Assembly: GCA_020137815.1 (NCBI GenBank)
Contig: CM035354.1
Span: forward strand, 5,205,423-5,269,422
Reading direction: 5' to 3'
DNA from: Hormiphora californensis
Taxonomy: Eukaryota; Ctenophora; Tentaculata; Cydippida; Pleurobrachiidae
Length of the DNA stretch: 64,000 nucleotides
Below, one piece after another: positions 10,959 through 21,900 of this stretch. The number at the start of each line of letters is the position of its first letter. Positions within the stretch are counted from its first letter, which is position 1. A program made the translations under genes and the position numbers. The notes below the pieces were generated by a model. It searched no databases and was not told the origin of the DNA. It saw only the letters and a program-made list of their open reading frames with translations.

Positions 10959-13662
10959 ATGCCTAGGAATGCCTTCTACACAAAACCTGCTCCAGAAAGT
11001 GAGGATGACCTTGAAGTACCTGGTCAGCCCTTTCTGGGGTTGCTGGGAATATTATCCGAGTATTACAAGTATAGGGAACCTAACCACAAACAGGGGAGAG
11101 CACTTGCTAATGCACTAAAGTACCTCTACAGAGAGAAAAAGGTATGCACGCGACGGGTCTCTATTTTTTCTTTCTCGCAATTTTTTTGTCACTGATTATC
11201 AGGTTTTAAACCCCGATGAAAAATCTGTGAAACATTTCCTTGACTTGAATAATACTTTCAGAAGAAAGCAAATGGAACTGTTGATATGGATTTCGGTTTG
11301 GAAATTCTAAATGCAGTTGAAAATGTAGGTTTTGTTAAATTATCACTCCTTTTACATCCCAATCTCTTTAGTTTCGCCCCTTTACACCCCATTTATTGCA
11401 GGTAAAAGTGAACATCAAACCTAAAGAGGCACCCAGTACCCAGGGGGAACCATCAACCTCTAAAGATTCATCAGACCAACCCTCAAAACGTGACCAACCT
11501 GACAGCTCAATGAACTCTACTAATGCTCTGGACGATTTCAGTGATTTTGATTTCAGCTCTAGTGATTCGTCTAGTGACGGGTTAGGTTCAAAGATTGATG
11601 ATCTAGTCAGAATGGTCAAGAACACTGTAAAAAAGAAAAAGAAGAAGAAAAAGCGAGACCAATCTCCCTCTTGTGATGATAAAATTCCGACGCTCAAGAT
11701 AAGATTTGGAAAAACAGACGACTCGGATGGGGAGGTGCACATTTCATCTCCTGCTCGTTCTGCCACTACCCCCATGAAGCTAAAAATCAAGTTGGGATCA
11801 GTATCTACACCTCTCCTACCACCCCCTCCCCTTCTAACCCTCCACCCATCCTCCCCCGACCAGTCACCACCCTCCCCTGATTACGAGGCACAATATCCCG
11901 TAGTCAAGGATTGTCCAGTACAACCACCCCTAGAGGCCGAATACCAATCATCCTCACCTAGTATTGAAGAAGAAGAGGAGGAGAAGTTACCTATAAAACC
12001 TCTGAAACTAACACTCCGTATGCAGCAGACACCCCCACACCTCACTCCCCCTTCAGCTGAACCTGTCCCGGCACTACCCAAGTTGAAAATGGCCCCACCA
12101 TCCCCGCCCCACAAGGCAGAGTGCAGAAAGCGCAAAAGAGGCACGTCACCAAAACAACACCACTCACCCGCACCAGCTGCTGTATCTGTCCCTGCTGCTC
12201 AACCCTTCCCCGTGCTGAAATTCCCCACTCTGTGTATCCGGAAGGAGCCCCTTGTGGAGGGAGGCTCTGAATCACAAGATGGGGAGAAACCTGTGGTGAA
12301 GAAGAAGAAGAAGATGACGGTAGTTAGTTTGGCTATTGAGGGGAAACATTATTGGAGGAGTGGTATTTTCAGTAATAGTTTGAAACAGGATGACCCGGAT
12401 AATCCGTGTGACGAGCTAGATTTCCGTTCTAACATCCTTCCTATATATTGTGGTAAGTGAGTCCGAGTTAGTGGTTTCTACTTTCTATAATATAGGGGAA
12501 TTTAAAGGGGGAATATAACACACAGTGTGCAGCTGCTGTTTCACTATTTTGTGCTGTGCGGCCCTTTGTTACACAACTTGTGCCCTTTTCTATTTTAAAT
12601 ACAAACCCTCTCCAGGTATTAACTACATGAAAAAGAAGTCCGATTTTACCATTCCGTTTGAGATTTGTTGGATGAACGAGCATGGATGTCTACCTAAGCG
12701 ACGCCGCTGCAAGAACTCAATATCGGTGTGTAGGGCGCGGGGCGCGCTATCCTATACAAAGTGAATCGTCCGAACAGCGCGCATTCTGTCCACCCGCCTA
12801 GCCACTGCCTTTAGGTATTGGGTATCCCCCTCCCATTATCTATCTACTAATTGGCAATTAGCATAATTCTACTGACATTCTTTTTGTTCTTTAGTTTCTT
12901 GATGAAGCGCTGAAGACCAAGAAATACAACCTTCCCTCACTCCTGGAATGTGAATACGTCTTTGATGAACATATCGACAAGAGAAAGAAAGGTAAGTGAT
13001 TCACTAGCAGTAGCTGTCAGCTGTGCAATTGAGACTTTGTTCTAACTTTAGTAATATCTCACTATCTCTTGACTAACATCCTCGTCTCACAGGAAAGAAA
13101 GGTAGAGGAAGACGGAAGGCTCCTGCTAAGAAAGGCTCCTCCAAAAAAGAAGACCCCTGTCACTACCCCCACTACAATAGAACCATCCACTACACCGACA
13201 TCATCAGTAACACAGGAGGAAGAGGAAGAAGATTCAGCCTGTGAGTCTCCTGGATTAGTGATACAATCTGATTGTGACTCTCCCCTACCTCTGAGGGACG
13301 GGGATCCACTAGATGATGGGGTGTCTCCTATTAGTGACAACAAGACATCCCACCCACCACCTCTTACTACTCCTAGTGAGTCTGATAGTACTAAGACAGA
13401 GAACAGCGAATCTCCTAAGGACTACAGCAACAGTCCAGTACCCTGTCCCCCGCCTCTAGCTGCTAAAGCCAGCCCACACCAGGCTACTATTGGGGGTAGT
13501 CCAGCCACCATCCAGACCCCAGATAAGGTTGAGGACAGTGTATGTGAAGAGAAGGACAGTCATAAAGACAGCCCCCTCCAGAATTTCTATCATGAGGATG
13601 CCAGTCAGCAGCAATTCAATAGCAATAATGTGAAACAGACTCCCAAAACAATTAGCCTCTAA
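10959..13662 (+). CDS. Nuclear/chromatin-type protein, region weakly like ASH1L upstream of its SET domain
   Basis: Exons: 10959-11141, 11262-11324, 11402-12452, 12616-12725, 12895-12991, then a last exon from 13093 or 13106. All internal junctions keep frame. The start is uncertain and upstream exons may exist. The product has a folded-looking N-terminus (FLGLLGILSEYYKYREPNHK), a long S/P/E/K-rich disordered centre with lysine runs, then KHYWRSGIFSNSLKQDDP and, in the next exon, INYMKKKSDFTIPFEICW. From memory these recall the ASH1L segment just before its AWS/SET domains (YLQAGLFSDVYKTDDP, KYLRQKRIDFQLPYDILW), but no AWS, SET or PHD follows here. With the acceptor at 13093 the product ends at 13244 after an AT-hook-like KGRGRRKAPAKK (about 551 residues). 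With the acceptor at 13106 it runs to 13662 (about 686 residues). A DNA-binding chromatin regulator is inferred. Confidence 0.55.
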
Positions 13663-13837
13663 TAAGGCAGAAACAGTTCCGTAAACTTTGTTTAAAACAG
13701 GGTCAGTTTTTTAATATGGAAATATTTTTAGTCCTCCCACGTGTTGAAGAACGTTTATATGAAATAGTACATTATTATGCATACTGTATGCATAACGCCG
13801 CCCATATCAATTGTATGTATTATACACTAAAGGAAGG

Positions 13838-13840
<3 letters not shown>

Positions 13841-13922
<82 letters not shown>
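13841..13922. repeat. (GA)n microsatellite
   Basis: About 41 uninterrupted GA units. Confidence 0.95.
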
Positions 13923-13929
<7 letters not shown>

Positions 13930-14952
13930 AGAGAGAGAAATAAGAGAGACAATAAGATGGAATGGGAAGATAGAGAAAGAAAGCTTTCTTTCTCTCGCTT
14001 CCCAAAAGGACCCTTGTGCAATATATGAATGCCCTTGTTATCCCCACTATGGGAGTTAGTATGTGCTAGAGCTACATGTGGTAGCAAACACTGGTTAATA
14101 TAGCCCGACCACCGCCTAGCCTTCTATCGTCATGAGAAGTATCGTCGAAGAGCTTGAGAGATTCAGGGAGACTGAGAGTTAGAGACAGGAAGAGAGACAG
14201 AAAGATCGAGGCCGAGAGGATGAGAGAGAGATCAAAGGTATATGTTGTAGGGAGTTTTGGGGTACCACTACATATAAATTGAAATGATTTTTGTAACTTG
14301 CTTATTATGTTTCCCATAAATTGAACCAACTTGTTTTTCAATTTTCCAATGGGGACATTTACAACAATGTGGACAGGTGTACGTGTCCCAGTCAGGATGC
14401 AGGTGTGTCAATGTACAGGGTGTCCCACTGCACAAAGTCACCCTGTATTGTACTGTTTGTGTATAATTTTGAGAATTATAGGGTCATAAATCCAGACAGA
14501 GAAAGATGTATTGTAAATAAAGAGGGGGAGGTATTCCGACCGCGGCTGATGCACCAGATGGTTGGTCACGTGACAAAGAGAGAGAGAGGAGAAGTACACT
14601 AATTGCGACCTCTCTACTGACCTCTCTTATAGTCTTCCCTTCTCTCGCATTATCCTTTGCAGAGTAGTTGCATTGAATTTTAATACTTTGAGTCTCTGTA
14701 GTTCAATCTCTATTATAAGTTGGAGATGAACGTCGAAGTGATGGCCGTTCGTTAGGCGGTATCTAAGCGACAGACTGCTCCTTCATAAAACACTTTATGT
14801 GACCAAAGCTGTAAAGCTGTCATTCACACTTTTGGAACTTCCAGTGGAAGTTTGTTGATATTTTCGAATGACTTTTAACATGCCAGTCTTCATGGTTACC
14901 AATTCAGTTGCCATGGCAACCGTGTTATTGACGTTGAAAGTGGCGAAATGAG

Positions 14953-15016
14953 CCACACGGCGAAGCCGGGTGGGTTATCAAAAGGCCCTTACTCGAGGCG
15001 CACCCAATGGGTGCGC
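14953..15016. repeat. Second double-hairpin pair with triloops
   Basis: Hairpin one at 14953-14973 has a 9-bp stem with one mismatch and a GAA loop closed by C-G. Hairpin two at 14998-15016 has a perfect 8-bp stem and an AAT loop. The order and loop type match the 291-359 element, although the sequences differ and an unpaired spacer of about 24 bases separates the hairpins. Confidence 0.6.
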
Positions 15017-15594
15017 TAGTTTTATTATATGCATGATAAGGTATAGCTGTGGCTATTTATTGAGTCGGATTTGTTTTTGGCTTCTAGACTTTCCACCAGA
15101 ATATCTGGCAATGTATCTTCTTTCTTTATTTGAGTAGAGGGCAACAAGGTTCATGACCTCCCAGCTCCCGAATGTCTTACAGTGAGGAATTTACCCAGGC
15201 TCTCTTGCTCTTTAGTCTTAGATGCCCTCTCTAAATCTCCTTCATCATGATACACATCCGGTGCGGTCCACTAAACGAGAGGGAGAGAGAGAGATCAGAG
15301 GGAGAGAGAGATAGAGAGATACAGAGAGCTATAGAGAGAAACGTGTAAACAGTTGGTTCACAATGTCGTTGTTTGTATTGGTGCCCGTGCAACAAAAGAT
15401 TCTCCCCAAGTTTGTAGTTTGCCTTTTCTCATTCAGGCCTTTTCTCTTTTCTACACTCTGACTCTCTTGCTATTGCCCCCTCCCCTCCCCCAATATAATA
15501 GTATATTTGTGGGGCCGTTGGGCGTGGATGATGGACTATACCTGGACTACAAATTGTAGCAAAATTACCTGGACCCCGTCGGTTTGAATGAACT

Positions 15595-15772
15595 TTGTCT
15601 GTTCTAGTTCTAATTTTTAAACTAACGATAACGTAATTATGGCTCAGTGACAGTCAAAGTTTCACTATCAGTATAGATTAAATCTATAGATTTAATCTAT
15701 ACTGATACTGAAACTTTGACTGTCACTGAGCCATAATTACGTTATTGTTAGTTTAAAAAGTAGAACAGACAA
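15595..15772. repeat. 178-bp near-perfect palindrome
   Basis: TTGTCTGTTCTA at the left and its complement at the right bound two arms of about 87 bp with almost no spacer (centre near 15683). A small MITE is likely, but no clear target duplication was seen. Confidence 0.8.
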
Positions 15773-16101
15773 TCTAAGATTACAATGAGAAGTTCGGGTG
15801 AGGGCCTTGTAGAACAGGGTTATAGCCTGGGACATGAAGCTAACTTCGCGTTCGAGTATGCACTGTACTTGCAGTGTGTGTGTGTGTGTGTATTTCCTGG
15901 CCAAGTGTGGACTGTAAATCGGTGTATTCAGTTCCCTAATCTGTCTCTCAGTGCACTGCAGTGAGAGTCTCACTGGCTCCTCCTGGGCCTCTCTGGCTTT
16001 ATAACTATTGCTCTTAAATCTTAGTGGCCGAGGTTCCGTCTTTCTCTGTCGCCTGTATTTTATTTGCCATTGCTCGACTAAACATCTGGTGAACTCTACA
16101 A

Positions 16102-16203
16102 CTTGTAGTACAACTACAAGGCCTCCCAATTCCCTAGCTAATGCTATTGTTCAATTGTTGTACTTGTAATACAAGTTGTATCAGTACCTGTAAATGTACA
16201 GGT
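16102..16203 (+). repeat. Three short hairpins upstream of the transporter ORF
   Basis: CTTGTAGT/ACTACAAG with an ACA loop (16102-16120), ACTTGT/ACAAGT with an AAT loop (16162-16176) and ACCTGTA/TACAGGT with a 4-base loop (16186-16203). They lie within 140 bases before the likely ATG at 16242 and could fold in the 5' leader RNA. Confidence 0.5.
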
Positions 16204-16241
16204 GTCAAGTCGTAAAATGTTTGTTTGTACCACTACACGTC

Positions 16242-17529
16242 ATGGCTCCCCCAGTACCGCGTTTTAATTTTACTCCAATTATAGTCGATGTAAACATGAC
16301 AGAGTCAGAAGTTCCAGCAGGGAAAGAAACAGAATTCGAGACCCCTGCTCCTGCTAGTGTATCAGTATGTGAAAATGTTTCTGAGTCTGAAACTCCTAAA
16401 ATTCGAATATCTGAACTGTACAGTGAAACCGATCTTGCTGAAGCTGAGACTAATTCCAGCCACTGCCAGGCCACACCACCAGGAAGACCCGGTCACTTCT
16501 CCCAGACACCCACGGACCTAATGAAACCGTTGGCCCTGTACAGGACCCATTACCCACCCACTTTGATCTCGGTCGTATCAAATACCTCTCCATATCCCTT
16601 CTCTCCAGTATCCTCTTCACAGCAACCTATCACCCTGCCCGGGTTCCACCATATTTCACCCGTGGAACTCTCCTGTGTTCTCTCATCCTTCCTTCCTGTG
16701 TGTGTTGTGCATGTGTTTCACGCACAGTGGTGTTCATGGTAACCATACCACGTGACAGACTCCTTAGTCCTTGCCCTGTTCTGTTTGTTTGGTAACTACA
16801 GGGATTCTGGCCACCCTGTATTCTCTCTCTGGTCTTCCAACGGGTGACACCTTCCTGGCCCTTTACCTTCTCCCAATGTTCGGGGTTATAGTTGCTAAGG
16901 CAACCCTCTCAGAACGGGTTGGTGTGGTCAACTTCTCCAGCTGTTTCGGGTGTGTCATTGGGACGATCTTTGTCTTTCAACCCCGGACTATTTTCAGCTC
17001 GGACCACCAAGCCACCACCCCAACAATCGAGATTGCCCTTGCTGTCCTGGGCTCCCTGTCCCTGGGTACATGCATGGTGTTGGTGAGGTGTATTGGCCCT
17101 GGTATCTCAGCCCTGGCCTGTACCTTCTGGTTGTGTATGGTGACCGCCCCAGTGGGTCTAATCATGTCATTAGTCCTGGCCACGGGGCCCATCATCCCAC
17201 CTTGTGGCATGGACAGAGTGGAGATAATGATCGGTGGATTGCTCCTCCTACTCTCAATATTACTATCATTCCACTGCCTCTCCCGGGAACCTCATACCAC
17301 CCCACTAGTACTGATGAGGTTTATGGATGTGGTGTTTGTCACCCTGTTCAGAATGTTTTTCAGCCCCGGGTACAAGGTGGATTTCCTTAGTGGAATGGGG
17401 TTGACAATGGTCACTGGAGCAGCCGGGGCTGTCTTTGTGCACAAGCTTCTAAAGAATGTGAGACTGTTTGGTAGCCCGTATCGTCCTCTTGAAGAGGGAT
17501 TCCCGACAGAGGAAGATACTGCACTTTAA
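16242..17529 (+). CDS. EamA/SLC35G-like multi-spanning transporter, frame partly unresolved
   Basis: The 3' part (about 16768-17529) encodes about 253 residues with seven or so hydrophobic spans: GILATLYSLSGLPTGD, then LALYLLPMFGVIVAKATLSE, IGTIFVFQPR and later helices. This is the drug/metabolite transporter (EamA) pattern seen in SLC35G proteins. The 5' part begins MAPPVPRFNF at 16242. A GTATGTGA donor at 16365 and an acceptor before 16544 join it in frame to FDLGRIKYLSISLLSSILF, a plausible first span followed by FTRGTLLCS. From 16738 onward the frame must change to reach the 3' part. The only GT-AG solution I see is a 29-bp intron (16739-16767), otherwise a one-base frameshift. Substrate unknown; a membrane location is likely. 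Confidence 0.55.
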
Positions 17530-17713
17530 AATAGACCCAGAATCGGTGCTCGATGGGCTGATATGAGAATGAGAAATGAGAATGTGCCATGTATGTCATG
17601 TCATGCTCTGTATCAGTATGCAGTACAGTTTGTTTGAATTGCTTTTTTATGATTACCTGTTGTCCTGTTAGAAACCTTTTTTTCGCCAAATGATGTGTCC
17701 CTTTAAATTATTA

Positions 17714-17959
17714 GGTACAACTTGTGCCACAAAATATAAAACTTCTTCACACATTTACTTTCCACACAACACTTCGATCTCATCCTGTCAGGCCAATGCT
17801 CTGAGTTGAACTCAGTGAGTTCTGACCGTAGTTCAGGTCAATGCTTTGACAGATCTCATCAGGACATCTCTTCCATGGTATCTTTTCAACAGATAATTTC
17901 CACGATGACTCACACAATCACACAATCACAAAACAAATTGAAATCGCACAAGTTGTACC
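17714..17959. mobile_element. Small MITE with GGTACAACTTGTGC termini
   Basis: GGTACAACTTGTGC at 17714-17727 and its exact complement at 17946-17959. The inverted match continues outward with A/T-rich bases (TTAA-like), so the true ends may be near 17703 and 17966. Inside, at about 17790, is CAGGCCAATGCTCTGA, which is also the arm of the 21179-21245 hairpin. Confidence 0.6.
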
Positions 17960-18722
17960 CAATTAAGGTATTTGTGAAAACAACCAATTTTGAAATCTTT
18001 TGTAATTAAAGTATGTACAAGTTCTGTACAATCTACATAACTTTCAAATAGGCACACCTCATCATAGACATCTCATCATTGTAATATAAAAAGACCTGAC
18101 CTTAAATACGTTTTTAGAGAGCTCATTCGCACAGCAGTCATGACGCCATGAACAGTTGTTCCGAGAAAGGAGCATAATAATGACGACATGACGACAGTTG
18201 GCACGGTTTACAAAGTGTACATCTTCGCCTGAACTTACATTTTCAGCAAAAAAATAATAAAACAAAAGATCCAAAAACGGGTGCCTTTTTCATTTAAATT
18301 TTCTCCTAAAAATACTGCCAAAAGGTGCGTGAATTGAGATCCGGATTGTCACGGGTTGTGCCAGCGATGGAAGTGTGATTGTATGTCACTTTTGATCACT
18401 CTGACTGGGACCGGAATAATCTTGTGAAGAACTTTTGGGTTTAGTGAGGTGATTCATAGTTAGACTCAAACATGTGTGATAGTAGATCTGAATAGTTATC
18501 CTTTCTCTCTCCTTCACACTCTCTTTTCCAGACTGTTCCACTCCTAATAAAGAGGAATTGAATTCACCCTAATTTTCAGTTCTTTCCGCTCACTTTTTCA
18601 TGTCTCTCACACAAAAATATCCCGTCATATCTTAATTCTCCACTATTAAAAACCTACAACAGTTACTATAACAGGAGATAGTGTCCATATCTCCCCAATC
18701 AATTTCTATACCAGTTCATCAG

Positions 18723-18723
<1 letters not shown>

Positions 18724-18820
<97 letters not shown>

Positions 18821-18832
18821 TCTCTCTCCCTC
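18724..18832. repeat. (CT)n microsatellite
   Basis: More than 45 CT units with a few interruptions near the end. Confidence 0.95.
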
Positions 18833-18978
18833 TCGCTACAAGTCTATGTTTAATCCCGGTCTCCCAGATCTCTAACTCGATCTCACTCTCGACTGGATGA
18901 ACTCTTTCTCTATAAATAAAGACCGGAAGACATACATCTTCGCTCTCTCATCTTGTTTCCCAATTTATCAATTGGAGC

Positions 18979-21900
18979 TCATGAAGAGTTGCCCATTAGA
19001 TCGTCGAACAAGCATGGTATCTTATTAAGTCCCATAAGAAGCGCTAGGGTTAGGTATATGAAATATGAAAAGAACATGGAGAATCCGAGGAGCTTGGTCA
19101 TTCGCCAACTGCTTGCTCCGATGATAAATATGATGGCTATCAACATGGCGAAGAGCATAACGACACTACAGAACATGCCCTCTGCGTCCACGTCTATTGT
19201 GTCTACTTTGCCGATGGCGATGGCTAGCATCCATGGTATGGGCAGTCTGAAAAGAAACGGGGGTCAGAAAGGGTGAAGTCTGGAGAAAACAGGTTACAAA
19301 GATCTAGTACAAAATAGTACAAGGTATCTGGATTATCAAGGGGGTAACGATTTTATTGTGGTTCTGTTTACCCGACACAGATGTCGAAGAGGTTACTGCC
19401 AAGAGAACTGGAAACGGCCATGTCTCCGAGTCCTTTTCGGGCGACAATGACACTGGTAATGAGATCAGGGACACTCGTTCCCGCTGCAATTAAGGTCAGA
19501 CCCATGATCTGAAACGGAGAGATGTTATAGGTGGGAAATATCTGATAGAAAGAGAGTGATGGAGATAATTCCCACTGGTTATTAGATGCGATATTACATC
19601 CTGGAAATAACGGTGGTAATTGATCTCCATCACATATATGTTTTATATATAGCCATGAAATTTCCTGTCTGAGAACTGCTGGGCAATTTACACCGGTAAG
19701 CAAATTGTATCTCGCACTGAGCAGTTAATATGTTCGCAAAAGGCAAGCTTCCCCTCGTCCGACCCGAAGGCCATCTCTCTCTCTCTCTCATAGAGCATGG
19801 CTCTAAGTAATTAATTAATTAATTTTGACTATTCCCACTTTCTGTAGATTATATTATATGTTTTATGCATGAAGAACATTCCTAGAAAGTTTCAAGTCGA
19901 TATTTTAAGCAGAACGGAAAATATAATTTAGTGCATGGGCAAACAAAATGGTGCAAGGGCACATGTTCAGGGGAAATTTGCACAAATTGTGCAGGGGCAA
20001 ATTTTAATTAATTTGCCTATAATTAATTACCTAATTGATATATTAATCATACGGCTCTTCTAGTACTCGTAGTTATGCTACTTGAACATGCATAGAAAGT
20101 TTCGTGTCAAAATATTAAACGGTGTGGACACAGTTCGATCATAAAATTGGTGCAAGGGCTGCCCTTGCACCATTTGCCCTTGCACATTGCCTGCCCTTGC
20201 ACCAAATTCCATTTTTTGCACGGCTCTAACTAACTAATTAATTAATTTTGACTATTCCCACTTTTCGAACATCATCTTTTATGATTGAAGAACATTCCTA
20301 CAAAGTTTCAAGTCGATATTTTAAGCAGAACGGAAAATAGAATTTGGTGCAAGGGCGCGGTGCAAGGGACATAACACGCAATGTGCAGGGGCACGGTGCC
20401 CTTGCACCGTTTTTAATTACCTATAATTAATTAATTAATTAAAAATTCAAAAATCCGCCAACGTCATGACACAAAGGAATACTACAAGAACATGCCTACA
20501 AAATTTCAAGTCGATATCTCAAACGGTGTGGCCACAATCGTTGACATGTTTTTTGCCCCCCCCCCCCCCCAAAAAAAAGACCTTTCTTTGTTCTTATAGT
20601 CGGGGCGAATCTCTCACAAAAAGAAGTGGTTGACACACTATTTGGTGAAAAGCAAATTCCGGTTGTAACCCACCTATTTTGACCCGCTGAACACGATCCC
20701 GTCCATAGGTAAGCCCGCAAAAGTGAAGAAAATGCCCAAATCGGCCACGCCCTTTTACCTGTATTTTCAGGCTGTAGCCAAAAACATAAATCCTCTTAGA
20801 ATAGGAGTAGAGACAAATCTGAGGGCACTAAAGTGATCAGCGCCCTCGTATTAGTGGGGGTAGGTGCTGGAATTAAGTCTCTATCTCATCTGGTTAATTA
20901 GATAATTAGGTTTGTGCATAACCGTTTTTTGGCTATATGGCTATAGCCACTTAGGAATGGTTTAGAGACTTTTCACTGGCGCCATTTTGTAGGCAATAGC
21001 CAAGTTATGGGGGGTCGACGTCGGACTTTTAAGCTCTATCTCCAACCGTTTAGCCGTTATTTGGCTTAATCGATGCTCAAAATGAGCGAAAAACGGTAAA
21101 AATTTTTTCTTTTTTTCGTTTTTTGCTGTTTTCTTCGGGTCGGAGGTGCCTGCCGGCACCTAAATAGTAGGGTTCGTTGTCAGGCCAATGCTCTGACAGA
21201 GGATTCGCGAGACACGAGTTTCTCCTATCAGAGCATTGGCCTGACCCATTCTCGTTTCTCTCAGAGATTTTATCTTTCGGTTTCCCAGAAATCGAAGGCC
21301 TATCAAAAACTCAAGCTGGCTGGCACCAAACAAAAGGAGCTCCATACGTCAGATTGGTCACGTGTAATCAACAGATTCATTCCTCAAATGAAAGCTTTGC
21401 CAATGTGGGGCGGGGAGCTCGAGCAGGATTGGAGGAACAAGTGCACTAAGTTTCTCTGTTATACCAACGCCTAACAACTACCAGTCTTCGATAAAGATGT
21501 GCTATCGCGCGTTACGTAGTCTCGCGCGCGGCACATTTCAATTTTACCTCTGGTTTTTCTCCCAATCCGATGGCTCTGCCAAAGGTTTCCGTCCACCAGA
21601 CCATCAGGAAAGAGAAGACAGCAATCCAAAGGATGGACATAATAAACGTGATGGGGAAGAACATTCGCCATTTCTGAAAGAGAGAGAGGGAAGGGTGAGA
21701 TCCATGACAAAGCATACAGATCATTGTGTGTGTGATGATTGAGGCGCACACAGGAAATGGCAACAAAAGATGACCAAGGCAATACAAGTGCCTTTTTTCA
21801 TTTAGTTAATATGTTTGACGAGGGAAAGCTGTGCCGTTTACTCGGCAAGCGGCCTCTCTCAGTTCTTTACCAGGGGCAATCACTTAGATTGACTAGCAGC

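Larger units (their letters stand above)
13663..16241. other. Intergenic region without convincing genes
   Basis: It contains a (GA)n tract (13841-13922), a second double-hairpin (14953-15016), a 178-bp palindrome (15595-15772) and a cluster of triloop hairpins ahead of the next gene. Remaining open frames are short and of low-complexity composition. Confidence 0.5.
17530..18978. other. Gap between the transporter and the exchanger gene
   Basis: It holds a small inverted-repeat element (17714-17959) and a (CT)n tract. No coding sequence was recognised. The last part, next to 18979, is the 3' flank of the exchanger gene. Confidence 0.5.
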
